A DNA stretch of 64,000 nucleotides. Source: Corynebacterium rouxii (GTDB lineage: Bacteria > Actinomycetota > Actinomycetes > Mycobacteriales > Mycobacteriaceae). Of the stretch, positions 29,181 through 37,560 are shown piece by piece (position 1 is the first letter of the stretch; the number at the start of each line of letters is the position of its first letter). Location of the stretch: positions 1,116,001 to 1,180,000 of the forward strand of contig NZ_LR738855.1 of the NCBI RefSeq assembly GCF_902702935.1. The letters run 5' to 3'. Below the pieces are notes generated by a model. It made no database searches and had not been told where the DNA came from. It saw nothing but the letters and a program-made list of their open reading frames with translations. The translations under genes and the position numbers were made by a program.

Positions 29181-29256
29181 TCTCCACTAAAGCTGTTTAG
29201 ATTTAGTTGGAACATAGCGAAAATACCGGGGAAGAATTTTTAATATTCGAACATAA

Positions 29257-29272
29257 TAGAACATCTGTTCCT
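29257..29272. promoter_or_regulatory. Candidate LexA (SOS) box upstream of recN
   Basis: TAGAACATCTGTTCCT has the palindromic core GAAC-N4-GTTC of the actinobacterial SOS box (consensus near TCGAACNNNNGTTCGA); three outer bases differ. It lies where the -35 region of recN would be, given TACCAT at 29292-29297. recN is a classic SOS gene. An adjacent TCGAAC (29247-29252) adds a second half-site. Confidence 0.65.
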
Positions 29273-29303
29273 TAATTGAATGGTTTTGATGTACCATGAC
29301 TCT

Positions 29304-31049
29304 ATGCTTTCAGATATCACCATTCACGACCTTGGGGTTATTCCGAGTGCGTCACTTGAGCTGAGTGAGGGGCTTACCGTTTTGACCGGTGAGACAGGTG
29401 CCGGTAAAACGATGGTTGTTACAGGATTGCGACTGTTGGCAGGTGGCCGTGCCGATGCTCAACGTGTTCGAAGTGGTAGCAGCCAAGCTGTTGTAGAAGG
29501 GCGTTTTTTGCTGGATTCTATTGCCCCCGGTTCAGCCGAAATGGCACGCGCGGTGGTATCCGCGGCAGGAGGCGCTCTGGATGAAAATGGTGAGGTTATA
29601 GTTTCCCGCACGGTGAGTGCGCAAGGCCGCTCTCGGGCTCACCTTGGAGGTCGATCCGTTCCTGCAGCGAATCTAGTGGAGTTTTCGAAAGAAGTTCTCA
29701 CAATTCATGGTCAAAATGACCAGCTTCGGCTGCTTAATGGGGATCGCCAGCGAGATGCTCTGGATCGTTTTTCCTCAAAGATTAGTGCTTTGATGGCAGT
29801 TTATTCCGAAGCGTATAGGGCGTGGAAAAATCTCTCGAAGAACCTCCGAGAACGTCAAGAATCGAAACGAGAACTTGCACAAGAAGTTGATCGCCTAGAG
29901 TTTGCTATTCGAGAGATTAGTGAGGTCGATCCGCAACCAGGTGAAGAAGAAAATCTTCTTGTTCAAATCACACGACTACAGGATGTAGATGATCTTCGAG
30001 CGCAGGCTGTAGGGGCGCTTTCTGTAATTGATGGTGCTGCAGGGGTTGAAGGATATGCTACGTGTAACTCTGGTGAGGATAATGCGGCTTCTGATCTTAT
30101 TGGTCAAGCACTATCAAGTGTCAGAGTAAGTAGTGATCCAACACTACAAGGTGTTTCGCAACAGCTAGAAGCCGTTACATCAATTTTGATGGAAGTTTCC
30201 GCGCAATTAGGTGGATTCCTGGATGATTTACCAGCGGACCCTCAAATGTTAGATGAATTGCTTCAACGGCAGCAGGCACTTAAACAGCTAACGCGTAAGT
30301 ATGCTTCCGATATCGATGGAGTTATAAAATGGAAGCTTAAAGCTGAGCAAAAACTGGAGTCGATTGATGTTTCACCTGAAGCTCTTGATCAGCTCAAAAA
30401 AGAAACAGCTCTCGCAGAGCGAAAAATGAATGATGCCGGTATGGCTTTGCGTGCAGCTCGTATCGAAGCTGCGGCGGAACTTAGTAATGCAGTTACGAAA
30501 GAGCTGCGGGGATTGGCTATGCCTAAGGCCATGTTTTCCGTTGTTGTGAATCCAACGGAACCACAACCTTCTGGATTCGATGAAGTTGAGTTTTGCTTAG
30601 CGCCAAATAAAACTACTGATCCTCGGCCATTGGCTTCGTCTGCATCAGGAGGCGAGCTGTCTCGTGTCATGCTTGCTTTGGAAGTTATTCTCTCGGCCGG
30701 ACAACACGGGAATACACTTGTATTCGATGAGGTGGATGCAGGAGTTGGCGGGCGTGCTGCAGTAGAAATAGGGCGTCGATTAGCCCGTCTTGCCCAGAAT
30801 AATCAAGTCATCGTTGTCACGCATTTGCCGCAAGTGGCGGCTTATGCAGATACCCATCTGCATGTAGCAAAAGACGTTGGTGACTCAACTGTGTCTTCAG
30901 GCGTAGAAAATTTATCGGAACAACGCCGAGTTGAAGAACTTGCCCGTATGCTCGCGGGTCTTGAGGATACTGATACCGGTCGGGCGCACGCCAGGGAGCT
31001 TTTTGACAAAGCTCAAGAGGAAAATCGTGCGCTTCGCGTTCAACGGTAG
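29304..31049 (+). CDS. recN: DNA repair protein RecN
   Basis: SMC-like ATPase acting in double-strand-break repair. The 581-residue product has Walker A LTGETGAGKTMVVTGLRLL, central coiled coils (residues about 150-370), signature SSASGGELSRVMLALEVIL and Walker B TLVFDEVDAGVGGRAA. The start is ATG 29304 (MLSDITIHDLGVIPS); TACCAT at 29292-29297 ends six bases earlier, implying a leaderless, LexA-controlled mRNA. Confidence 0.96.
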   Translation: MLSDITIHDLGVIPSASLELSEGLTVLTGETGAGKTMVVTGLRLLAGGRADAQRVRSGSSQAVVEGRFLLDSIAPGSAEMARAVVSAAGGALDENGEVIVSRTVSAQGRSRAHLGGRSVPAANLVEFSKEVLTIHGQNDQLRLLNGDRQRDALDRFSSKISALMAVYSEAYRAWKNLSKNLRERQESKRELAQEVDRLEFAIREISEVDPQPGEEENLLVQITRLQDVDDLRAQAVGALSVIDGAAGVEGYATCNSGEDNAASDLIGQALSSVRVSSDPTLQGVSQQLEAVTSILMEVSAQLGGFLDDLPADPQMLDELLQRQQALKQLTRKYASDIDGVIKWKLKAEQKLESIDVSPEALDQLKKETALAERKMNDAGMALRAARIEAAAELSNAVTKELRGLAMPKAMFSVVVNPTEPQPSGFDEVEFCLAPNKTTDPRPLASSASGGELSRVMLALEVILSAGQHGNTLVFDEVDAGVGGRAAVEIGRRLARLAQNNQVIVVTHLPQVAAYADTHLHVAKDVGDSTVSSGVENLSEQRRVEELARMLAGLEDTDTGRAHARELFDKAQEENRALRVQR

Positions 31050-31162
31050 ACAGTGATAAGCATTGTACAAATACCGTTGATGCCGAATTTTTATGCGAAA
31101 TAAGGCTTTCCCTTCCGCGCGCCTCTGTACACAATTCATTGATGGAAGGCACAATGCTCACC

Positions 31163-32347
31163 ATGAGTCTGTTCAACCGTTCTGCGGATCTTCCCGGTAT
31201 TCATGCAGTGACGCGCGATTGTTCATCGCTTAATCGAGGTCTTAAAAGGCTGAAAAGCGGAGAGATCGCAGTCGTTGACGCACCCGACATAACTCGATCC
31301 ATTGCACAGCAGTTGATCGATGCCAAGCCTCTTGCAGTAGTCAATAGTGGGCAATTCTCCACAGGGGCGATTCCTAATTTCGGTCCACAAATGCTACTCG
31401 ATGCGGGCATCATGCTGATTGATTCAGTTGGGCAGGATGTGTGGACGAGTCTTAAAGATGGAAAGAAAGCCCGTGTAACGGAAGACGGTCAGATTTTCTA
31501 TGGCGAAAAACTCGTCGCTTCTGGAACAGTAATCACTGCAGAACATGCTGAAGTTATATTCGTAGAGGCTCAAGGGTCCTTAATTGACCGAATGGAAGCC
31601 TATTTTGGTAATACCATCCAGTTTATTCATGCTGAGGCTCCATTGCTCATCGATGGACTTGGCGTACCTGATCGCGGTGGGATACTCCGCGGGCGCAAAG
31701 TATTGGTGGTCAGCCCAGGTTCAGGACACCGTACACAATTAAAAGGTCTTCGTAATTTTATTCGAGAGTACGAGCCAGTTTTGATTGGTGTCGATGCAGC
31801 AGCTGATACAATAGTGGAGTTGGGGTACAAACCCGATTTTATCGTTGGTGATCCTTCAATGATTGGATCCGATGCATTACGTAGTGGTGCCCAAGTAGTT
31901 CTTCCCGCGGATCCAGATGGTCATGCCTTGGGATTGGAACGAATCCAAGACCTAGGTGTTGGTGCAGTAACTTTTCCGTCCTCTGTTGATTCATCGACCA
32001 ACTTAGCTCTTTTGCTAGCTGATTATCATGGCGCAGAGCTAGTGGTTAACGCTGGTTCTCCATTCGACTTGGATTTGATTTTCGCTGATTCAGAGACCGC
32101 ATCACCTGCTACGTTGTTGACACGTTCCAAACTGGGGTCACGATTAGTAGACGCTACAGCTATCACAGATCTCTATACAGTTCGTTCTTCAACTGGTCTT
32201 GCTTGGTTATGGGCAATTTTAGGAATTTTGGTGGCAGCTGCGGTCATTATCGCTATTGCGGGTACATCAGGCGATGGTTCATTTAGTCAGAATCTAATTG
32301 ACACATGGAATAACTTTGCTTTGACAGTGCAAAGTTGGTTTAAGTAA
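31163..32347 (+). CDS. steA: SteA, septal envelope protein of the cell-separation pathway
   Basis: 394 residues. A large cytoplasmic part with a thiamine-pyrophosphokinase-like fold (VVSPGSGHRTQLKGLRNFIREYEPVLIGVDAAADTIVELGYKPDFIVGDP) is followed by one membrane helix near the C-terminus (LAWLWAILGILVAAAVIIAIAG) and a short tail. In C. glutamicum, SteA with SteB acts in the RipC-FtsEX cell-separation pathway. ATG 31163 is chosen because CACAAT (31150-31155) ends seven bases before it; in-frame ATGs at 31142 and 31154 are alternatives. steB follows 24 bases later. Confidence 0.88.
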   Translation: MSLFNRSADLPGIHAVTRDCSSLNRGLKRLKSGEIAVVDAPDITRSIAQQLIDAKPLAVVNSGQFSTGAIPNFGPQMLLDAGIMLIDSVGQDVWTSLKDGKKARVTEDGQIFYGEKLVASGTVITAEHAEVIFVEAQGSLIDRMEAYFGNTIQFIHAEAPLLIDGLGVPDRGGILRGRKVLVVSPGSGHRTQLKGLRNFIREYEPVLIGVDAAADTIVELGYKPDFIVGDPSMIGSDALRSGAQVVLPADPDGHALGLERIQDLGVGAVTFPSSVDSSTNLALLLADYHGAELVVNAGSPFDLDLIFADSETASPATLLTRSKLGSRLVDATAITDLYTVRSSTGLAWLWAILGILVAAAVIIAIAGTSGDGSFSQNLIDTWNNFALTVQSWFK

Positions 32348-32371
32348 GACCCTCGAAGGAAGAACAAAAAT

Positions 32372-33322
32372 ATGGCTAGAAAATCTGGACGCGCTGCAAC
32401 TACTATTGCAGGTCTTTCCTTCGGTCTTGCATTAGGCATCGGGGCTGGGATGTATGTGTTGGCTCCAAATGTTCCTGGTGGCCCAAATCAAACAACTTCG
32501 ACCTTGGAACGTGAACGTGACGATGCACTTGAATCAGCCCAGATTGCAAAGGCACAAGCTAAAAGCGCTGATAGCATAGTTTCGGCCCTAGGTCGGGGAA
32601 TTACTACTGATCTCCTGAAAGAAAAGAAAGTATTGGTGTTCCGCACCTCAGATTCGCTCGATAGCGATGCGGATGCCCTTTCTGAAGCGCTAAAGAATGC
32701 AGGAGCGGAAAATGCTGGAACCATTAAATTGGGGGAGAAATTTTTCACTCAAGAAGGCGCTGATGGATTAAAAAATATTATTGCTACGACGCTTCCAGCT
32801 GGTGCCCAACTTTCTACTGAGAAAATGGATTCTGGTACTCATGCCGGAGAAGCCTTGGGTAGTGCGCTCTTATTGAACAAAGACGATGGTTCTGAGCAGG
32901 CAAACAAGGAAGATCGCGGAATCGTACTAGGTGCACTGAGGGAAAGCGGCTATATCGATTTTGATGAGTCGAGCGTAAAACCGGCTCATGCGATCGTTCT
33001 TCTTTCTGGGGATTCTGACGGATCAAAAGCTGCATTTTCTATTAAAAATCAAGCCGCATTTGCCACCGCTCTGAAATCCAAAGGCTCTGGCCTGCTTGTT
33101 GCAGGTCGAATTCATACCGCAAGTGACACTGGTCTATTGGAAGCAATTCGGTCCTCGGCACAAGATAAACAATCTGTTTCTACCATCGATTCGATTGACC
33201 AGAATTGGGCACAAATTGCTGCAATCTTAGCGCTTAAGGAACAACTCGACGGCAAGTCTGGTGCGTATGGTGCAGCGGGGAACGCCGACGCTACATCTCC
33301 GGGAATTAAAAATCCTGAGTAG
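32372..33322 (+). CDS. steB: SteB / MctB-family envelope protein
   Basis: 316 residues with an N-terminal membrane anchor (TTIAGLSFGLALGIGAGMYVLAP) followed by an extracytoplasmic domain that begins with a short coiled coil (LERERDDALESAQIAKAQAKSADSI). It is the partner of SteA; the M. tuberculosis homolog Rv1698 (MctB) was described as a copper-related channel, so databases often call it a copper transporter. No metal-binding Cys or Met cluster is visible here, which favours the cell-separation role. RBS GAAGGAAG precedes ATG 32372. Confidence 0.88.
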   Translation: MARKSGRAATTIAGLSFGLALGIGAGMYVLAPNVPGGPNQTTSTLERERDDALESAQIAKAQAKSADSIVSALGRGITTDLLKEKKVLVFRTSDSLDSDADALSEALKNAGAENAGTIKLGEKFFTQEGADGLKNIIATTLPAGAQLSTEKMDSGTHAGEALGSALLLNKDDGSEQANKEDRGIVLGALRESGYIDFDESSVKPAHAIVLLSGDSDGSKAAFSIKNQAAFATALKSKGSGLLVAGRIHTASDTGLLEAIRSSAQDKQSVSTIDSIDQNWAQIAAILALKEQLDGKSGAYGAAGNADATSPGIKNPE

Positions 33323-33343
33323 ATTGCAGCTATCGTTGAGATC

Positions 33344-33982
33344 ATGACTCCTCATTCGTTTGTCGTGACAGATAGTGCTTTGCTTTTGGATGCTCCAATT
33401 ATTGCGGTGCGACGGGACAAGGTGCTTATGCCGAAAGGGAACGAAAGCTATCGAGAAATCGTCGAGCATTATGGCGCCGTTGCGATAGTAGCTCGCGATG
33501 AATCTGGGCGAATTCTACTCATAAAACAATATAGGCATAGCGTGGGCAGACGAATGTGGGAGCTTCCAGCTGGGCTGCTTGATATCCCATCTGAATCTGA
33601 TTTGCAGGCTGCTCAGCGAGAATTACAAGAAGAAGCAGGACTCGCATCGCATCATTGGTCTTGCATAATTGATTTAGTTACTAGTCCTGGTTTTTGCGAT
33701 GAAGCAGTTCGAATCTTTTTGGCTGATCGAGTCTATGCAGTGCCTCGACCTGTGGCTTCGGATGAAGAAGCTGAAATTACTACGCAATGGGTTGCGCTCG
33801 ACGATGCTATTGAAATGGTCATGCGGGGAAAAATCGTGAATTCCATCGCGATCGCAGGTATTTTTGCCGCACGAGAGCATATTGAGACTGGAGTGTCTTT
33901 ACCGAGTACAGCTACCGAATTTGAACTTAGACCTACTTCCTTGGCGCAACGGCATCAAGATTCAGCAGTACATCGTCGATAA
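33344..33982 (+). CDS. NUDIX hydrolase, ADP-ribose pyrophosphatase type
   Basis: 212 residues with a NUDIX box [20 protein letters not shown] followed by EEAGL, and the preceding strand [21 protein letters not shown] typical of ADP-ribose pyrophosphatases. It matches M. tuberculosis Rv1700 in position. It begins 21 bases after steB, where other actinobacteria carry pyrG, and xerD follows two bases after its stop, suggesting one operon. Substrate is by family only. Confidence 0.9.
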   Translation: MTPHSFVVTDSALLLDAPIIAVRRDKVLMPKGNESYREIVEHYGAVAIVARDESGRILLIKQYRHSVGRRMWELPAGLLDIPSESDLQAAQRELQEEAGLASHHWSCIIDLVTSPGFCDEAVRIFLADRVYAVPRPVASDEEAEITTQWVALDDAIEMVMRGKIVNSIAIAGIFAAREHIETGVSLPSTATEFELRPTSLAQRHQDSAVHRR

Positions 33983-33984
33983 TT

Positions 33985-34920
33985 ATGGTTTCAATCAGTA
34001 ATATTGCCCGTCAATGGCTAACTCACTTAGCAGTGGAAAAAGGGGTTAGCGATAACACGTTGTCTAATTACCGTCGTGATCTCGAACGGTATACACGGTG
34101 GCTGCAAGTACAAGGAATTGCAAATATTGAGAATATCTCTGCACAAGATATTGAGAGGTATGTTCAAGAATTGCGGAAGGGGGATAGTGATACCGGAAAG
34201 AAACCTCTAGCTGCCTCGTCTGCGGCCCGTGCTTTGATCGTGGCTCGTGGTCTACATCGGTTTGCTTTGTTAGAAAACTTGGTGGAGAAGGATGTATCGG
34301 CTGATGTTTCTCCACCGGCAATGGGACGTCATCTGCCTGATACTCTCTCAGCCGAAGAAGCGAAACGTCTTATAGAGGCCATACCCATAGATGAAGCAGC
34401 TTCGCCTGAAGATCTTAGGGATTGTGCTCTACTGGAGTTTCTCTATGCCACTGGAGCTCGTATATCGGAGGCGGTAGCTCTTGTGGTGGACGATGTGGCT
34501 GCAATCGTCGAAAACGAAGGCATAGTTCGAATAACTGGAAAGGGCAAAAAACAGCGTATTGTGCCTGTTGGTGACCAGTGCTTGTTAGCGCTTGAGCGAT
34601 ATGTCGTGAGAGGCAGGCCAGCAATGTCAAAAGGGAAAACGCATGCACTTTTCCTCAATAAACGTGGAGGACAATTATCCAGACAAAGCGCTTGGCAAAT
34701 TCTCAAAAGCTCAGCTCAACGTGCAGGAATCGGAAAAGATATTTCTCCACATACTTTGCGTCATAGTTTTGCTACTCATCTTTTGGAGGGCGGGGCTGAT
34801 GTTCGGGTAGTGCAAGAATTGTTAGGGCATTCGTCAGTAACAACTACACAGATATACACCCATGTAACTGCAGATAATCTACGTTTGGTCTGGTCACGTT
34901 CGCATCCGCGAGCTCACTGA
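33985..34920 (+). CDS. xerD: Tyrosine recombinase XerD
   Basis: Resolves chromosome dimers at dif. 311 residues: N-terminal SAM-like core-binding domain ([24 protein letters not shown]) and catalytic domain with Arg in [12 protein letters not shown], Lys in [15 protein letters not shown], HxxR in [19 protein letters not shown], and the His and nucleophilic Tyr in [16 protein letters not shown]. All catalytic residues are present. The chromosomal setting between the NUDIX gene and the ParA-like pldP argues for XerD, not a mobile-element integrase. Confidence 0.95.
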   Translation: MVSISNIARQWLTHLAVEKGVSDNTLSNYRRDLERYTRWLQVQGIANIENISAQDIERYVQELRKGDSDTGKKPLAASSAARALIVARGLHRFALLENLVEKDVSADVSPPAMGRHLPDTLSAEEAKRLIEAIPIDEAASPEDLRDCALLEFLYATGARISEAVALVVDDVAAIVENEGIVRITGKGKKQRIVPVGDQCLLALERYVVRGRPAMSKGKTHALFLNKRGGQLSRQSAWQILKSSAQRAGIGKDISPHTLRHSFATHLLEGGADVRVVQELLGHSSVTTTQIYTHVTADNLRLVWSRSHPRAH

Positions 34921-35111
34921 CATGGTTACCTTTTGTAAAGGTAGTGGGCTAGATTTATGGATTTTTTCTTCATAAAATTGCTCCAAAGATACGGAATGAA
35001 TCCGAAGCGTGTAATTTATAGTTTATTGGTGTGCTGTTAGGCTAAATTCGACTTGGCGGTACGTGAAATAAAAATAATTTTCAGGGTGAAAATCAAGGAA
35101 GAGGGATAGAC

Positions 35112-35981
35112 ATGGGCGAATCGGGATTGTTTGATACACCCGATCAAAAGGTCGGCCTCACAGGGCGTCCATTGCGGGAATTCCCTGAACCTGAACCACT
35201 GCATAAACATGGTCCTGCGAAGATTATTTCGATGTGTAACCAAAAAGGTGGGGTCGGAAAGACTACCTCGACGATTAACCTTGGAGCTTGCTTGGCGGAA
35301 GCGGGGAGGAAAGTCCTTCTCGTTGACCTTGATCCACAAGGTGCGTTGTCGGCCGGTTTGAATATTCCCCACGAAGAACTCGAAATCACGGTTTACAATC
35401 TCTTGGTTGATCGGCATACATCGATTCACCAAGCAATCCATCACACTTCGGTTGATGGGTTGGATTTGGTGCCTGCGAACATTGATCTTTCGGCGGCTGA
35501 GATCCAGCTTGTCAACGAGGTTGGACGTGAGCAAACTCTAGCACGGGCGCTGCGGCCTGTGATGCGGGATTATGACTTTATTATTCTAGATTGTCAGCCA
35601 TCCTTGGGTCTTCTTACTGTTAATGCGTTGACTTGTTCTCATGGTGTCATTATCCCTATGGAATGTGAGTATTTCTCGTTGCGCGGATTGGCATTGTTGA
35701 CAGATACTGTTGAAAAGGTTCGTGATCGACTTAATTTTGATCTTGAGATCGTTGGAATCTTGGTGACGATGTTCGATCGGCGGACAACCCATGCTCGGGA
35801 GGTTATGTCTCGAGTTATTGAAGTGTTTGAAGATAGAGTTTTTGATACCGTGATCACTCGGACAGTTCGTTTTCCAGAAACTTCTGTTGCCGGTGAACCT
35901 ATTACTACGTGGGCTCCGAGTTCTCAAGGTGCTCAGCAGTATCGGCAGCTTGCACGCGAAGTGATCGAGCGCACTGCCTAG
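35112..35981 (+). CDS. pldP: ParA-like division protein PldP
   Basis: 289 residues, ParA/MinD-type ATPase: deviant Walker A CNQKGGVGKTTSTINLG, Walker A' LLVDLDPQGALSAGL, Walker B FIILDCQPSLGLLTVNAL. About 40 N-terminal residues precede the core (GLFDTPDQKVGLTGRPLREFPEPEP). No parB is adjacent; with scpA next to it the locus matches corynebacterial pldP and M. tuberculosis Rv1708, an orphan ParA linked to division-site control. ATG 35112 has GAGG upstream. Confidence 0.9.
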   Translation: MGESGLFDTPDQKVGLTGRPLREFPEPEPLHKHGPAKIISMCNQKGGVGKTTSTINLGACLAEAGRKVLLVDLDPQGALSAGLNIPHEELEITVYNLLVDRHTSIHQAIHHTSVDGLDLVPANIDLSAAEIQLVNEVGREQTLARALRPVMRDYDFIILDCQPSLGLLTVNALTCSHGVIIPMECEYFSLRGLALLTDTVEKVRDRLNFDLEIVGILVTMFDRRTTHAREVMSRVIEVFEDRVFDTVITRTVRFPETSVAGEPITTWAPSSQGAQQYRQLAREVIERTA

Positions 35982-36023
35982 CTCATGCGCTTAGGCATAG
36001 TAGGCTTGAAAATTTGAGGATTT

Positions 36024-36842
36024 ATGGCGAGAACTTCTGTTCCGGATAACCAACCTGAGATAACGGGTTTTCGTATCGTCCTGAATAATTTTGAAGGACC
36101 GTTTGACCTCTTACTTCAGCTGATTAGTGCGAAAAAGCTGGACGTAACTGATGTAGCTTTGCATAAAGTTACAGATGATTTTGTAACGTATACGCGTGCA
36201 CTAGGGGAATTTGCTGAGCTGGATGAAGTTACCGAGTTTCTTGTTGTAGCAGCTACGTTATTGGACCTTAAAGCTGCTCGATTGCTTCCACGGGGTGAAG
36301 TGGATGATCTGTCTGATCTTGAGCTTTTAGAGTCGCGCGATCTTTTGTTTGCTAGGTTGCTCCAGTACAAAGCATATAAACAGGTTGCAGATCAATTTGC
36401 TCGCTGGCAATTGGCGGCGCAGCGACGTTATCCGCGTGCCGTAGGAATGGAAGAACAATTTTCTTCTTTACTTCCCCCAGTTAAAATTAGTCATACTCCT
36501 AAGTCCTTTGCTGAATTGGCTGCAAGTGTTTTTAGGCCCAAACCTCCGGAAACGGTTGGTACAAGTCATGTGCATGGTGTAGAAGTTTCTGTTCCAGAAC
36601 AAGCTGGCAAGGTTTTGGATCTACTTGTCGAGTGCGGTGAGGGAGTCTGGATGGATTTTCCGGATCTGATTACTGGTTGCAGAGTTTCATTAGAAGTTGT
36701 TGGACGTTTTCTAGCTCTGCTCGAGTTGTATAAAGCCCGAGCGATTTCTTTAGAACAAGAGGAATCATTAGGTGTTTTGCGGGTGTCATGGACGGGAATT
36801 CATGTGGATCCCGAAATAGTCGCAGCAAGTAACTGGGCATAG
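36024..36842 (+). CDS. scpA: Segregation and condensation protein ScpA
   Basis: Kleisin subunit of the SMC condensin. 272 residues, with the typical start FRIVLNNFEGPFDLLLQLISAKKLDVTDVALHKVTDDF and the leucine-rich LDEVTEFLVVAATLLDLKAARLLP. RBS TTGAGGA precedes ATG 36024. Its partner scpB is not next to it but 6 kb away at 42820, across an insertion of bio and transporter genes. Confidence 0.95.
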   Translation: MARTSVPDNQPEITGFRIVLNNFEGPFDLLLQLISAKKLDVTDVALHKVTDDFVTYTRALGEFAELDEVTEFLVVAATLLDLKAARLLPRGEVDDLSDLELLESRDLLFARLLQYKAYKQVADQFARWQLAAQRRYPRAVGMEEQFSSLLPPVKISHTPKSFAELAASVFRPKPPETVGTSHVHGVEVSVPEQAGKVLDLLVECGEGVWMDFPDLITGCRVSLEVVGRFLALLELYKARAISLEQEESLGVLRVSWTGIHVDPEIVAASNWA

Positions 36843-36954
36843 ATCCGGAGTAAGGCTACATATGGGGGAGTCCAATATAAAAGGTCTTGTAGTGGTCTAC
36901 CATCGGTAAAATTGTGGTTATGCCTCGCGTGGGGTGAAAAGGAAGGGAAGCGAA

Positions 36955-37560
36955 GTGGGTATTGTCGTTGTATCTGGATTAGCATCGGGAGTAGGTAAGA
37001 CGACGGCAACTGCAGCAATTGTGAAAATCTTGCAAGCAAAAGGTAGAAATGTCGTACCAGCTAAGATTGCTCGATTGCAAAACCAGGGTGCTTCTCCAGA
37101 TATTGGCACAATTGAAAAACTAACTGGTATCCGAGGAGAAGACTTTTCGCAGTTGGATGATCCATTGGCCCAAGTGCGTCATCTTTCTAAAAACGGAAAA
37201 ACTGTTGTGGTTGAGGGGTCCGGTGGATTGAGTGTTGCCTTAATAGGAAAGAAAACAATCGCGGATATTGCGGCTGAACTAGATGCTCCGTTAGTGGTCG
37301 TTTCGGGAATGAATCGCGGTGCTGTAGAACTTGCAGTAAATGCCGTTGGTTTTGCGCGAGCATGTGGCGCAAATGTTGCGGGGTTGTTGGGTGGAAAACT
37401 TCCGGCGGGTGCAGACTTACGTACTCGCTTAACTCTGGTGGAGGCGTCGCGTGCCTCTGGCGTACCATTCATTGGCAGTCTGAACGACGGCGTAGGCTCG
37501 CTCGGCTGCGAGCCTTTTGCAGAAGCATTGTCGACGATTTTTATTCCCGACGAGTGGTAA
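36955..37560 (+). CDS. BioD-like paralog with altered active site
   Basis: 201 residues, P-loop NTPase clearly related to the true BioD at 40443 (MGIVVVSGLASGVGKT here, MAIVVVTGTNTDVGKT there). Walker A GLASGVGKT, Lys37, VVVEGSGGL and the IADIAAELDAPLVVVSGM region are kept. The dethiobiotin synthetase motif KPVQTG is replaced by KIARLQ, the PLAPNLSA segment becomes PLAQVRHL, and about 20 residues are missing in the middle. Enzyme activity on diaminopelargonate is therefore doubtful. GTG 36955 is chosen because GGAAGGGA lies just upstream and it aligns with BioD; an in-frame GTG at 36934 is the alternative. It abuts the convergent POT gene with no spacer. Confidence 0.8.
   Translation: MGIVVVSGLASGVGKTTATAAIVKILQAKGRNVVPAKIARLQNQGASPDIGTIEKLTGIRGEDFSQLDDPLAQVRHLSKNGKTVVVEGSGGLSVALIGKKTIADIAAELDAPLVVVSGMNRGAVELAVNAVGFARACGANVAGLLGGKLPAGADLRTRLTLVEASRASGVPFIGSLNDGVGSLGCEPFAEALSTIFIPDEW

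Noticed and set aside
33985-34920. Tyrosine recombinase as sign of a prophage or island
   Set aside because: Core setting (NUDIX, pldP, scpA) and typical XerD sequence; no attachment repeats or phage genes nearby.
35036-35045. TTAGGCTAAA before pldP resembles a DtxR half-site
   Set aside because: No second half; a 19-bp iron-box palindrome is not present and pldP has no iron link.
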